Source: VXNE01 sp965217825 (GTDB taxonomy: Bacteria; Pseudomonadota; Gammaproteobacteria; Pseudomonadales; Azotimanducaceae). Taken from it: a DNA stretch of 64,000 nt. The stretch spans positions 2,480,001 to 2,544,000 of the forward strand of contig OZ244571.1 in the NCBI GenBank assembly GCA_965217825.1. The letters are read 5' to 3'. Below are positions 42,045 to 50,735 of this stretch, one piece after another. The notes under the pieces are model-generated. The model was not told where the DNA came from. It saw nothing but the letters and a program-made list of their open reading frames with translations, and made no database searches. The position numbers and the translations under genes are program-made. Every line of letters begins with the position of its first letter. Positions within the stretch are counted from its first letter, which is position 1.

Positions 42045-43024
42045 AGCAGACCTTCCTCGAAGTCCGGTCGCACGGGGCGCGCTGCCGGAGGTGCGCCGGC
42101 GCGCGCGGCGCGCACGGCGGCGACGAAGTCCGCCTCGACGGACCATACGGTCCGCTTTTCGTCCGGCACGTCCACCTTCTGCAGCGGCTCGCCTGCCGGT
42201 GCCCATTCAAGGTTGTCCTGAAAGTCGTAGCGCAGCGTTCCTTCGGTTCCCCGCACGGTGATGGACGACGCTCTGCCCGATCTGTCGACCGACACGCCGG
42301 AGTGGTGTTCAAGGATTAGGGCGCCGCTTGCGAGCGTGCCGCTGATCGCCACGACCTGCGGAACGTCGATAGCGACTGACTGTCCCGTTTCGTCGGTCTT
42401 TTCGGAAATGGGCGTGGACAGGTGGGCGGTCAGGCTTTCGTACGGTCCCACCAGCCCATTGAGTGTCTCGGCGAAAATGCCCATGGACATGATCTGGTTG
42501 CCGCTGTAGTCGGTGCGCTCACGCCAATGCACGGAAGAGCGGTCAAGATTCGCACCGCTGACCACGGATAGTTCGACCGATGTGACTTGGCCCAAATCGG
42601 ACTGCACCATGTCGCGTATGTGGTGCTCGAATTGCCACGGGACCGGGCAGATCATGTTGACCAGGTGCGGATGCGCCTGGGCTGCAGCCAACATTTTCCG
42701 GGCCTCGGCCAGGTTCCTGCACATGCGCGCCTGGCAGAAACAGTGTTTTCCCGCCTCGAGCGCCGCGATGGACAGTTCCCGATGCATGTAGGGCCATGTG
42801 CCGATGAATATGGCGTCCAGGTCTGAACGAGCAATCACCCGCTGCCAATCGTCCTCGACTTCCGCGATGCCGAAGTCCCGCGCCACGCGTTCCGAGCTTT
42901 CCCTGCTGCGGTTGCACACGACGACGACCTCGACGCCGTCGATGGGCGCCAGTCCGGGCAGATGCCTGCTGCGGCAAATGCCTCCGGCGCCGATGAAGCC
43001 AATGCGAAGCGTATCCGTGCTCAT
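41972..43024 (-). CDS. Gfo/Idh/MocA family oxidoreductase
   Basis: Protein of 350 aa with N-terminal RIGFIGAGGICRSRHLPG (Rossmann glycines at 11-15). EKP is replaced by a QARM string (CFCQARMCRNLAEARKML) at the position that normally carries the catalytic Lys, so activity could differ. The C-terminal domain is present to the expected length. NAD(P)-dependent dehydrogenase of sugars or related compounds. It is the first gene encountered after the RHH/PIN module and lies near the BVMO gene on the same strand (71 nt apart). Confidence 0.85.
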   Translation of the reverse strand: MSTDTLRIGFIGAGGICRSRHLPGLAPIDGVEVVVVCNRSRESSERVARDFGIAEVEDDWQRVIARSDLDAIFIGTWPYMHRELSIAALEAGKHCFCQARMCRNLAEARKMLAAAQAHPHLVNMICPVPWQFEHHIRDMVQSDLGQVTSVELSVVSGANLDRSSVHWRERTDYSGNQIMSMGIFAETLNGLVGPYESLTAHLSTPISEKTDETGQSVAIDVPQVVAISGTLASGALILEHHSGVSVDRSGRASSITVRGTEGTLRYDFQDNLEWAPAGEPLQKVDVPDEKRTVWSVEADFVAAVRAARAGAPPAARPVRPDFEEGLLYMRKVEAVHLSATTGRAAAPHAL

Positions 43025-43095
43025 GATGGAGTTCCTCTATGTGCGCTGATGGTCACTACCGTCCGGGCGACGGCGCCTGTCGTCAAGCGTAATGC

Positions 43096-44625
43096 TCAAG
43101 CCGCGCTGCGCCTCCGCGCGGTCTTTGGTGGTGGCGTATCCACGCCGGTCTCGGCCGGGTCGGGATTGCTGAAAGCTAACACGCCGTCATCCAGCGGGTG
43201 GTGGCGCACGATCTTTCTGTCCTTCAGGTAATTCTGCGTGTTCCGCCAGGGATCGCGATTCCCCTGCCTGGGGAACAGATGCATCGACCGGGCCATGTAG
43301 CCCGGCATGAATCCGACGATCCATGGGCGGCGCTCCATGTCCCGGTCTTCGTCCCGGAGGCGCGGCGTGCATTGACGCATGCCCGACTCCGCCATGCGAT
43401 TCAGCAGGCGGCAAACGTACTCGCAGGTGAGATCCGCCCGTAGCGTCCAGGAAGCGTTGACATAGCCGAAGACGTTGGCGAAATTGGGCACGTCGGCGTA
43501 CATCATGCCCTTGTAACTGAGCGTCTGTGCAAAGCTGACAGGCTCGCCATCGACGCTGAACTCGACTCCGCCCATCACGGCAAGATTCAACCCGGTCGCG
43601 GTAACCAGGATGTCTGCTTCGACTTCCGGTCCCGATGCGAGTCGCACGCCATTGCTGGCAATGCCGGCGATGGTGTCGGTGACCACCTCGGCCTTGCCGC
43701 GCCTTATGGCCTTGAAGAGATCGCCGTCCGGAATCAGGCAAAGGCGTTGATCCCAGGGGTTGTAGGTCGGCGTGAAGTGCTTGTCCACATAATCATCGCC
43801 CAGTTGCTTGCGTGTGGCGGAAAGAAGCAATGACTTGACGGATTCGGGTTTGACCCTTGTGCGGCGATAGAGGAAGTACTGAATCAACACGTTCTTCCAG
43901 CGGGTGATGGCGTAAGCGACCCTTTCTGGGAGCAGTCGGCGCAACGTGTTGGCGATCGCGTCCCGTGCCGGCAGCGAGATCACATAGGTGGGGGAGCGTT
44001 GGATCATGGTGACCCGGGCCGCCTTCTCGGCCATGGCGGGCACAAGTGTCATCGCGGTCGCTCCGCTGCCGATGACCGCCACGCGCTTGCCGGCGTAGTC
44101 GAGATTCTCGGGCCACGCCTGGGGATGGATGACCGGGCCCTGAAATTGCTCGATGCCGGGCAATTCCGGCGTATAGCCGCTCGCGTAGCTGTAGTAGCCG
44201 CTGCACATGAACAGGAAGTTGCAGGTGAAGCGAACGCTCTCCCCATCGTCGGATCGCTGCGCCCCGACTGTCCAGCGCGCCTCCCCGGTGGACCAGGCTG
44301 CGCGCGTGACCCGATGTCGAAATCGAATGTGGGATGTCACGGCGTATTCGGTGGCCGCTTCGTTCACATAGGCGAGAATCGACTCTCCGTCCGCGATCGC
44401 CTTGGTGTTTTTCCACGGCTTGAAGTTGTAGCCGAAGGTGTGCATGTCGCTGTCGGAGCGGATCCCCGGGTAGCGGAACAGATCCCACGTCCCGCCGATG
44501 GCGGAGCGGCCTTCCAGGATGATGAATGTCCGGGTCGGGCATTTCGTGCGCATGTGACACGCTGCGCCGATGCCGGAAACCCCGGCGCCGACGATGATCA
44601 CATCGTAATGTTCCATGCTGGACAT
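43096..44625 (-). CDS. Baeyer-Villiger-type flavin-containing monooxygenase
   Basis: Protein of 509 aa from ATG 44625 (MSSMEHYDVIIVGAGVSGIG); a TTG at 44649 is a less likely start. FAD-binding GAGVSGIGAA, GTWDLFRYPGIRSDSDMHT, and the Baeyer-Villiger fingerprint F-x-G-x-x-x-H-x-x-x-W as FQGPVIHPQAW. The second NADPH-binding Rossmann motif VAVIGSGATAMTL follows. It inserts oxygen next to a ketone to give an ester or lactone, or oxidises sulfides, with NADPH and O2. The context (esterase-like hydrolase, CoA-transferase, SDR within a few kb) fits ketone catabolism. Confidence 0.92.
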   Translation of the reverse strand: MSSMEHYDVIIVGAGVSGIGAACHMRTKCPTRTFIILEGRSAIGGTWDLFRYPGIRSDSDMHTFGYNFKPWKNTKAIADGESILAYVNEAATEYAVTSHIRFRHRVTRAAWSTGEARWTVGAQRSDDGESVRFTCNFLFMCSGYYSYASGYTPELPGIEQFQGPVIHPQAWPENLDYAGKRVAVIGSGATAMTLVPAMAEKAARVTMIQRSPTYVISLPARDAIANTLRRLLPERVAYAITRWKNVLIQYFLYRRTRVKPESVKSLLLSATRKQLGDDYVDKHFTPTYNPWDQRLCLIPDGDLFKAIRRGKAEVVTDTIAGIASNGVRLASGPEVEADILVTATGLNLAVMGGVEFSVDGEPVSFAQTLSYKGMMYADVPNFANVFGYVNASWTLRADLTCEYVCRLLNRMAESGMRQCTPRLRDEDRDMERRPWIVGFMPGYMARSMHLFPRQGNRDPWRNTQNYLKDRKIVRHHPLDDGVLAFSNPDPAETGVDTPPPKTARRRSAA

Positions 44626-44758
44626 AGATTCAAACCGTTCGGGTCTCAAGTTCCTCGGTTCGATATACGGGCTTTTTGTGCTTGCGCCGAGGATAAGGTA
44701 GCCCTATGGTCCGGTGCAAAGAATCCCGGGTGGAAGCGATGGCGACGGAGGATGGATA

Positions 44759-45304
44759 GTGCTCAGAAAGCTGGTCTGTATGTTGGTGGGAGGGGCGCTG
44801 CTGGCGGGACCGTCGATGGCGGACGAAATGCAGCCTGCGGCGACCGCCCAGTTCACTAATCCGGCGGGCGAAGTCATCGGTGAAGCCAGGCTCTGGCAGG
44901 GGCCTCGCGGGGTTCTGATTCATTTGGAGCTAACCAACCTTTCGCCGGGCAAACATGCGATTCACCTCCATGGCGTCGGCGCTTGCGAACCGGACTTCAA
45001 GGCGTCGATGGGGCACATCAACCCCGCGGGCGCCAAGCATGGTCTGCTCAACCCGGAAGGTCCGGACAACGGCGATCTTCCAAACATATACGCGAGCGAA
45101 GCGGGAACCGTGCAGGCGGAGCTATACACGACCGGCGTCTATGTCGGTGGCACGTCCGAAAACGCGCCCGACGGGGCGGCGGCGCTGATGGATGAAGACG
45201 GGGCCGCGCTGGTGATTCACGCCATGGGCGACGATCACGCCACCCAACCGATCGGAGGCGCGGGCGGACGCGTGGGTTGCGGCGTCATCGCTCCCGCGAT
45301 GTAG
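44759..45304 (+). CDS. sodC: Cu/Zn superoxide dismutase, exported
   Basis: Protein of 181 aa starting at GTG 44759, preceded by GGAGGATGGATA. A signal peptide (VCMLVGGALLAGPSMA) places it in the periplasm. Copper and zinc ligands: HLHG (two His), GHINPAGAKHG (His pair), and IHAMGDDH (His, Asp). The Cys pair GAC and GCGVI forms the conserved disulfide. It dismutates superoxide outside the cytoplasm. It is flanked by a divergent monooxygenase and a convergent GNAT gene, with no obvious operon. Confidence 0.93.
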   Translation: MLRKLVCMLVGGALLAGPSMADEMQPAATAQFTNPAGEVIGEARLWQGPRGVLIHLELTNLSPGKHAIHLHGVGACEPDFKASMGHINPAGAKHGLLNPEGPDNGDLPNIYASEAGTVQAELYTTGVYVGGTSENAPDGAAALMDEDGAALVIHAMGDDHATQPIGGAGGRVGCGVIAPAM

Positions 45305-45341
45305 GTACCCCACCGGCAATCGGCTTGGTGCCATATCCAAG

Positions 45342-45833
45342 CTATAGTCGCTGCGCCCATTCGCGGCGCAGAATGGAGAAGTAGACGTAGTCGATCCATT
45401 CGTCGCCGTCCAGCCGAGCTTCGCGAGCCCGTCCTTCCTCGACGAAACCGGCGGCTTCGAAGAATCGCAACGCCGGCACGTTGTTGCCGAGAACCCCCGC
45501 CCACACGCGATGCGTGGGGGTCTCGCGGAACGCGAACGCCAGCGCCAGTGATACCGCGCGTTTGCCGAAACCGCGCCGCTGATGCGACGGGTCGATCACG
45601 ATGCCGAATTCCGCCGACGTATCGCGGTCCCAGTCCGCTTCAATGGCGACATGGCCGACGGCGCGCTTGTCCGCCTCGATGATGAAGTTGTAGCGAGACC
45701 TGAGCGCGCGGCGGAACTCCGCTGTGGGTTCCAGTTCCCGGCCATGCCACCCGGCGAGCGCCGGATCGCGCAACCAGTTTCTGTACAGCGGGCCGTCGGC
45801 GCGCCGCACCGGCCGCAGCGTTACCGCCGTCAA
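45342..45833 (-). CDS. GNAT family N-acetyltransferase
   Basis: Protein of 163 aa. The acetyl-CoA-binding motif A is seen in FGIVIDPSHQRRGFGKRAV (R/Q-x-x-G-x-G/A), followed by RVWAGVLGNNVPALRFFEAAGF and EGRAREARLDGDEWIDYVYFS. This resembles RimJ/RimL-like acetyltransferases acting on amines or ribosomal proteins. The stop of the upstream CoA-transferase gene lies only 4 nt away, so it may be in the same operon. Confidence 0.9.
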   Translation of the reverse strand: MTAVTLRPVRRADGPLYRNWLRDPALAGWHGRELEPTAEFRRALRSRYNFIIEADKRAVGHVAIEADWDRDTSAEFGIVIDPSHQRRGFGKRAVSLALAFAFRETPTHRVWAGVLGNNVPALRFFEAAGFVEEGRAREARLDGDEWIDYVYFSILRREWAQRL

Positions 45834-45837
45834 GCTG

Positions 45838-47058
45838 TCAGGAGAATCGCCTTGGATCGCCGATCACCCCGGCTTCGCGCAGCGCTGACAGCGCCCGCGC
45901 ATCCAAATCCAGCTCGGAGGCAAGCAATTCGTCGGTGTGCTGGCCGAGTCGGGGCGGCGGTGTCATTTCGACTTCCGAGTCGGACAGGCGCGGCGCGAAG
46001 CCGAGCATCGGTACCTTGCCGTGCACCGGCAGTTCCATTTCATGGATGAAGCCCCGCGCCTTCAAGTGCTTGTCGTGGTGAAGTTCGGCGGTGTCGAGAC
46101 AAGCGGAGCAAGGCACGCCAGCGTCCGCGATGGTCTCCATGGCTTCGTATTTCGTGCGCTGGCTCGTCCAGTCGCGGATTACCTCGTATAGCGCGTCGCC
46201 GTTCTGTATCCGCGCGGCCATCGTCTCGAACCGGGGATCGATGAGCATGTCGCCCCGGTCGATCGCGGCGCATAAACCGTCCCAATGGTCCTGGTTGACG
46301 GGCATCAGGTAGATGTAGTCGTTCGGGCCAAACGGTTTGCAGGGATAGATGTCGACGGGAGGCCGACCGCCGGAATTTCCCCTGCGGGGCGTGGCCTGGG
46401 TCCCCCAGCGGGAACCTATGTAGGCGCGGGTGCGGGTGTAGTAGATCATCGCTTCCTGCATGGACAGTTCGACGAGCTGGCCCTTGCCCGTGCGCGACCG
46501 TTGGATGTAGGCGGCCAGAATCGCCATTGCCGTCTGTACGCCAGTGCCGGAGTCTGCCGTGGTCGAACCCGGCATCATGGGCGGACCGTCGGCTTCGCCG
46601 GTGATGGAGAACGCCCCGGCGGCGGCCTGCGCGACCATGTCCATGGATCGGAAGTGTGAGTAGGGCCCCGTGGTCCCAAAGCCCTTGATGCGGGTGTAGA
46701 TCAGGCCGGGATTGGCGGCACTGAGCGTCTCGTAGTCGATACGAAGTCGCTCGGTTACGCCGGGACCGTAGTTCTCGACGAAGATATCGAACCTCGGCAC
46801 GAGCCGCATGAACAGGCCGTGGCCCTCGTCAGTGCGAAGATCGATGGCCAGGCTGCGCTTGTTCGCGTTCCAGGCGCAATAGTAGGGGGCGTAGTCCTGG
46901 TAGGCCGTGTTGTGGCCGACGCCTCGGCCAGGATCGCCGTGCCCGGGGGCCTCGACCTTGACCACGTCGGCGCCGAGCCAGGCCAGCGCCTGGGTGCACG
47001 ACGTGCCGGACTCGTACTGGGTCATGTCGAGAATCCTGATGCCGTCCAGTGCGGGCAT
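45838..47058 (-). CDS. CaiB/BaiF family CoA-transferase
   Basis: Protein of 406 aa from ATG 47058 (MPALDGIRILDMTQYESG), with GGAGACGCCC upstream; an in-frame ATG at 47076 gives a poor leader. Type III CoA-transferase features: LGADVVKVEAPGHGDPGRG, FDIFVENYGPGVTERLRID (catalytic Asp region), and RIKGFGTTGPYSHFRSMD. It exchanges CoA between an acyl-CoA and a carboxylate without free intermediate. The substrate is unknown; family members act on carnitine, formate, oxalate, aromatic and bile acids. The divergent EthD gene starts 140 nt away. Confidence 0.92.
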   Translation of the reverse strand: MPALDGIRILDMTQYESGTSCTQALAWLGADVVKVEAPGHGDPGRGVGHNTAYQDYAPYYCAWNANKRSLAIDLRTDEGHGLFMRLVPRFDIFVENYGPGVTERLRIDYETLSAANPGLIYTRIKGFGTTGPYSHFRSMDMVAQAAAGAFSITGEADGPPMMPGSTTADSGTGVQTAMAILAAYIQRSRTGKGQLVELSMQEAMIYYTRTRAYIGSRWGTQATPRRGNSGGRPPVDIYPCKPFGPNDYIYLMPVNQDHWDGLCAAIDRGDMLIDPRFETMAARIQNGDALYEVIRDWTSQRTKYEAMETIADAGVPCSACLDTAELHHDKHLKARGFIHEMELPVHGKVPMLGFAPRLSDSEVEMTPPPRLGQHTDELLASELDLDARALSALREAGVIGDPRRFS

Positions 47059-47197
47059 GGGCGTCTCCTGTGTCAAGTTGACCGTTTAGTGAACACCGCG
47101 AGTCGCTGACAATCATATCTTCGCGTTGGGTGTCTTGGCGACTCGCGCCGCGGCGGCATATAGTCGCGGGTTACGCCAGCCAGCCCAAGGATCGAAC

Positions 47198-47926
47198 ATG
47201 GTCGAGCAAATTCCCGGTGCCAAGGTGATGTACCTCATCAGGCGCAGGCCGGAGACATCGAGAGAAGAGCTGGTCGCCCATTGGTTCGCGAACCACATGC
47301 CGGACGTCATCCAACGCCAGAAAGAGCTGGTGCGGCGGGGGCAACCCCACGCGAGGCGCTACTTTGCGACGCTCTACGACGTCGACGCGCGCGGCAAGCA
47401 CTCCTGGGACGGCGTCGCCCAGCTCTGGTTCGACCGGCCATTGCCTGGGCCTGAGGAACCCCACGGGATCAGGCCCAGGGACACGTTCCAGCAGAAGGTG
47501 GAACCGTACATGCCGTGGACGACGCGCGAGTACGTCGTGATCGACGGCGCCGAGCACTTGAGCACGGAGCCGCTGACGCTGAACGCACCGTATCCCATGA
47601 CGCGGTCCGGATTCTTCAAAGTGACCTTCCTGGTGGCGGTGAAGCCGGACACTAATTACGACGCGCTGTTTGCGCATTGGCTCGACGTGCATGTGCCGAA
47701 CGTCAAACAGGCCATGGATCAGGCCGGCGGATTCCGCTACGTCGTGAGCCACAGCGTCGATCCCGAGGACGAGCCTTACGCCGGCATGGCCGAGTTGTAC
47801 TTTCACGATCATGACGGTTGGGCGGGCTACCGGGAACACATCAGGCCGGACGGCATGGAAGAGTGGGTGGACAGCGACCGCATGGAGGCGCTTCGCGCGC
47901 GAACGGAGATGGTTGGCATTCCCTGA
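47198..47926 (+). CDS. EthD domain-containing protein (two tandem domains)
   Basis: Protein of 242 aa from ATG 47198 (MVEQIPGAKVMYLIRRRPET), CAAGGATCG upstream. Two copies of the EthD ferredoxin-like fold are seen: HWFANHMPDVIQRQKELVRR in the first and HWLDVHVPNVKQAMDQAGGF in the second, each followed by the WFDRP / YFHDHD strand. EthD proteins assist ethers, dehydration or oxidation steps in catabolic operons and may be small cyclase-like enzymes. Gene order with the following SDR (63 nt apart, same strand) suggests one pathway. Confidence 0.88.
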   Translation: MVEQIPGAKVMYLIRRRPETSREELVAHWFANHMPDVIQRQKELVRRGQPHARRYFATLYDVDARGKHSWDGVAQLWFDRPLPGPEEPHGIRPRDTFQQKVEPYMPWTTREYVVIDGAEHLSTEPLTLNAPYPMTRSGFFKVTFLVAVKPDTNYDALFAHWLDVHVPNVKQAMDQAGGFRYVVSHSVDPEDEPYAGMAELYFHDHDGWAGYREHIRPDGMEEWVDSDRMEALRARTEMVGIP

Positions 47927-47989
47927 TCGCCGCCACGATTCTGCGGCACTCGCATAACATAGGGCTGTTGCGGGCGGACGGAGGACAGC

Positions 47990-48748
47990 ATGTTCGACTT
48001 GAGCGGCAAGGTGGGGCTGGTGACGGGCGGCAACGGGGGCATCGGCCTGGGATATGCCGAAGGGTTGGCCGAGCACGGCGCCGGCGTCTGCATCTGGGGC
48101 ACCAACGAAAAGAAAAACGCGGCGGCGCAAGCCAAGCTCGAAACCTACGGCGGCAAGGTGGCCGCTCTGCGCTGCGATGTCAGCGATGAACAGCAGGTGG
48201 TGGACGCGTTCGCGCGAACCGTGGAGATTTTCGGACAGGTGGACGCGTGCTTTGCCAATGCCGGCGTTGGCGGCGGCGGCGCGAATTTTGACGCCATGAC
48301 GCCCGAGGAATGGCATCGCGTGTTCAGGGTGAACATGGACGGCGTGATGTTCACCTTCCGGGAAGCGGTCAAGCATATGAAGCAGAACGGCCGCGGCGGT
48401 TCGCTGGTCGTCACCAGCAGCGGCACGGCGCGTTTCGGCGCGCGCGGCGGCGAACACTACTCGGCGACCAAGGCGGGCGTCATCGCGCTGATCCAATCCT
48501 TGGCCATCGGCCAGGCCCGCTACGGCATACGCGCGAACGCCATCATCCCCGGCTGGATCGAGACGGCAATGACGGAACGGGCGTTCCAGACCGAAGTATT
48601 CAAGACCAGGGTTCTCAAGCGGATTCCGCAGCGGCGTTGGGGCCAACCCGCCGACTTCCGCGCCATGGCCGTGTATTTCGCCAGCGACGAAAGCGCCTAC
48701 CACACTGCGGACACCATCAGCATCGACGGCGGCGTGTCGCATTTCTGA
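47990..48748 (+). CDS. SDR family NAD(P)-dependent oxidoreductase
   Basis: Protein of 252 aa, classical SDR length. Cofactor motif VTGGNGGIGLGYAEG at about 9-23, NAG (CFANAGVGGGG), Ser region VVTSSGTARFG, YSATKAG (YxxxK) and the C-terminal SIDGGVSHF closing loop. It oxidises a secondary alcohol or reduces a ketone in the pathway of the EthD and CoA-transferase genes. RBS GGAGGACAGC lies before the ATG. Its stop is followed by a region of gene debris. Confidence 0.93.
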   Translation: MFDLSGKVGLVTGGNGGIGLGYAEGLAEHGAGVCIWGTNEKKNAAAQAKLETYGGKVAALRCDVSDEQQVVDAFARTVEIFGQVDACFANAGVGGGGANFDAMTPEEWHRVFRVNMDGVMFTFREAVKHMKQNGRGGSLVVTSSGTARFGARGGEHYSATKAGVIALIQSLAIGQARYGIRANAIIPGWIETAMTERAFQTEVFKTRVLKRIPQRRWGQPADFRAMAVYFASDESAYHTADTISIDGGVSHF

Positions 48749-48809
48749 GTGTTGCATTCTTAGGCAATAGTGGCGCGCGGTCACCTTCCCGCGCGCGGGC
48801 TGAAGGCGC

Positions 48810-49636
48810 TCAGTCGGGCAAACCCGGTACCCGTTTGGCGATGATGTTGCGCTGGATTTCGGAGGTGCCGCCTTCGATGGAATTCGCCTTCGAGCGCAAC
48901 CAGCCCCGGGTCGCTTCGCGTTCTGCGGGCGTGCCACCCCACTCACGACGTATGATCAAGATCAGAAGTGCAACGAGGCGGTCTGAGTGCAACCAAAGAG
49001 CCTTCGGGATATAGAGGTAGTTGGGGTGGCGGCAGTAGCGGAAGAGCCCGGTTGTGATGAACGGACGCTTTATTTCTTCGCTGGCCGCGAGCTTCCGCTT
49101 CTTGTCCTGTTGAAACGCCCACATCTGCTCGTCGGCGATGGCTTCGCCGATGAAGAGGGCGACAAACAGGGTCGCGGCGACGCCGTCGATCCAGGTGAGC
49201 GGGGTGTCCCGCCAGAGCCATGCCTGGTGCGCGGGCGATGTGAAGAGCCAGATCAGGAGCATCTGCCCAAACGAAACGAGATGAACGTGAGATTGAGGAT
49301 CTGAGACCTGACCGGGCCGAGTTTCTCGCGCACGACCTCCCACCGATAGTCTTCGCCGCCTTTCCGAAAACCGCCCTTGCGCGCGTAGTTGAAGGTGAGA
49401 CGCGCGCCCCACAGCACGATCAGAACCGTCATGAGATTCAGCCGGGCAGAGTCGAAGTCCGCTGCGGCCGCGACGAGCAGACAATAGATCGGCGGGCAAA
49501 CGGGCCACAGGCGGTCAACCCAGGAATATTCGCGACTGATCACGGAGAAAATCCACGCGAGCGCCGCGAGGATGAGGCACAGGTCGAGGGCCGTGCCGAA
49601 GGGCGTGCCGGTCAGGGGCTGGTCGATGAAATTCAT
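48810..49636 (-). pseudogene. Frameshifted DUF1295 protein joined to the C-terminal tail of an acyl-CoA dehydrogenase
   Basis: From ATG 49636 the frame encodes a DUF1295 (steroid 5-alpha-reductase-like) membrane protein: REYSWVDRLWPVCPPIY, LWGARLTFNYARKGGFRKGG, GEDYRWEVVREKLGP. It runs to LNLTFISF near 49270, where it shifts frame and continues as FGQMLLIWLF ... FRYCRHPNYLYIPKALW. The expected DUF1295 end is then lost and the frame continues as REATRGWLRSKANSIEGGTSEIQ-RNIIAKRVPGLPD, the hallmark C-terminus of acyl-CoA dehydrogenases. Two gene pieces are thus welded together and neither is functional as written. The frameshift could be an assembly error; the fusion less easily so. Confidence 0.8.
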
Positions 49637-49812
49637 GCCGACGAAGTGTAAACGCAGTTGGTCGCGGCGTGGCATTGAGGGTGCCCGAAGGCAGTGTATC
49701 GGCACGTCAAGGGCGCGGCGGGTGCGGTAGCATGAAGACTTCGGATGGCGATCGACCGGCCTGAAGTCGAACACAAGCTAAACGAAGCGCAACAGCGACA
49801 AGGAGAAAAACC

Positions 49813-50286
49813 ATGGCCGACAACCTGCAAGCCGCATATGAAACGTTGACCGCGCGCATCGGCGAATCGACGCCGCACTCCGACTGGTTCGAGATAGACC
49901 AGCAACGCATCAACGATTTCGCAGACGTCACGATGGATCATCAGTGGATTCACGTCGATGTCGAGCGCGCGAAGGCCGGGCCGTTCGGCGGGCCGATCGC
50001 CCACGGCCACCTCACGTTGTCGATCATGGGTCACTTGCCGCGCTCGGCGGGCGCCGCCCAAGGACGGAGGATCGAGGGCCAGAAGCTCGCCATCAACTAC
50101 GGCTTCAACAGGGTGCGATTTCCGGCGCCGGTGCCCGTGGGCGCGCGGGTGCGGACGCAGAGCACGCTCAAGACCGTCGAGATCAAGGGCGGCATGATCG
50201 AGGTGATGAGCGAGATCGTGATGGAGGTCGAGGGCCAGCAAAAGCCGTGCTGCGTGGCGGAGAGCCTGGCCCGATACGTCTTCTGA
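49813..50286 (+). CDS. MaoC-like hotdog-fold enoyl-CoA hydratase/dehydratase
   Basis: Protein of 157 aa with the MaoC pattern: SDWFEIDQQRINDFADVT, hydratase catalytic segment DHQWIHVDVERAKAGPFGGP (Asp-His active site), and PIAHGHLTLSIM. It hydrates a 2-enoyl-CoA to a 3-hydroxyacyl-CoA or the reverse. The ATG is preceded by AAGGAGAAAAACC. It is separated from the upstream debris and followed convergently by a rhomboid remnant. Confidence 0.92.
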   Translation: MADNLQAAYETLTARIGESTPHSDWFEIDQQRINDFADVTMDHQWIHVDVERAKAGPFGGPIAHGHLTLSIMGHLPRSAGAAQGRRIEGQKLAINYGFNRVRFPAPVPVGARVRTQSTLKTVEIKGGMIEVMSEIVMEVEGQQKPCCVAESLARYVF

Positions 50287-50287
50287 C

Positions 50288-50533
50288 CTACATCCACCGG
50301 TGTCTCGACACGCGTCGCTCGCCCCGTGCGCGATGAGCGGCGAGGTACTCGGGACGCCGGAAGAGCAGAACGAGAGCCAGCCCTGCGGCGAAACCCCCGA
50401 TGTGCGCCCAGAAGGCCACGCCTCCGCTTTGTGCGAGCGCGGGCAGTCCGCTCACCAGTTGGACCACGAACCAGTAGCCGAGCATGAATACGGCGGGGAT
50501 CGCGATCATGGTCGCGTAGAGACAGCGGGACAT
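50288..50533 (-). pseudogene. C-terminal remnant of a rhomboid intramembrane protease
   Basis: The minus strand encodes IPAVFMLGYWFVVQLVSG ... GGVAFWAHIGGFAAGLALVL, the last two helices of a rhomboid protease including the catalytic-His helix (AHIGGFAAG). The upstream helices and the Ser motif (GxSG) are absent. The piece ends one base after the MaoC gene stop and its upstream end abuts the TPP riboswitch. Confidence 0.78.
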
Positions 50534-50604
50534 GATGCGGTGGCGTTGGCAATTGGCGATCAAGGCATTCGCACTCGACCCCGACGCCTGATACAGTATC
50601 GGCA

Positions 50605-50693
50605 GACCCAAGGGGTGGCCCAGAGCCTGAGATGCGGATGCGATCCGCAGACCCTTTGAACCTGATCCGGACAATACCGGCGGAGGGATAGGG
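50605..50693 (+). promoter_or_regulatory. TPP riboswitch (THI element)
   Basis: All conserved pieces are in order: AGGGGTG at 50611, CTGAGA at 50627, a short variable hairpin (GCGGATGCGATCCGC), GACCC at 50650, AACCTGATC at 50659, and the 3' core AATACCGGCGGAGGGA ending at 50688. Downstream, GGCGGAGGGA can pair with TCCCTCCCGCC (50710-50720) just before the Shine-Dalgarno AAGAGGAGG. This could be an expression platform that hides or frees the ribosome-binding site. It directly precedes the TonB receptor at 50736. Confidence 0.93.
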
Positions 50694-50735
50694 CGCCCAT
50701 CGAAGCATCTCCCTCCCGCCCAAGAGGAGGACGAG

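Noticed and set aside
47171..48946. Minus-strand open frame of 591 codons
   Set aside because: Antisense to the EthD and SDR genes, which have clear motifs and start sites.
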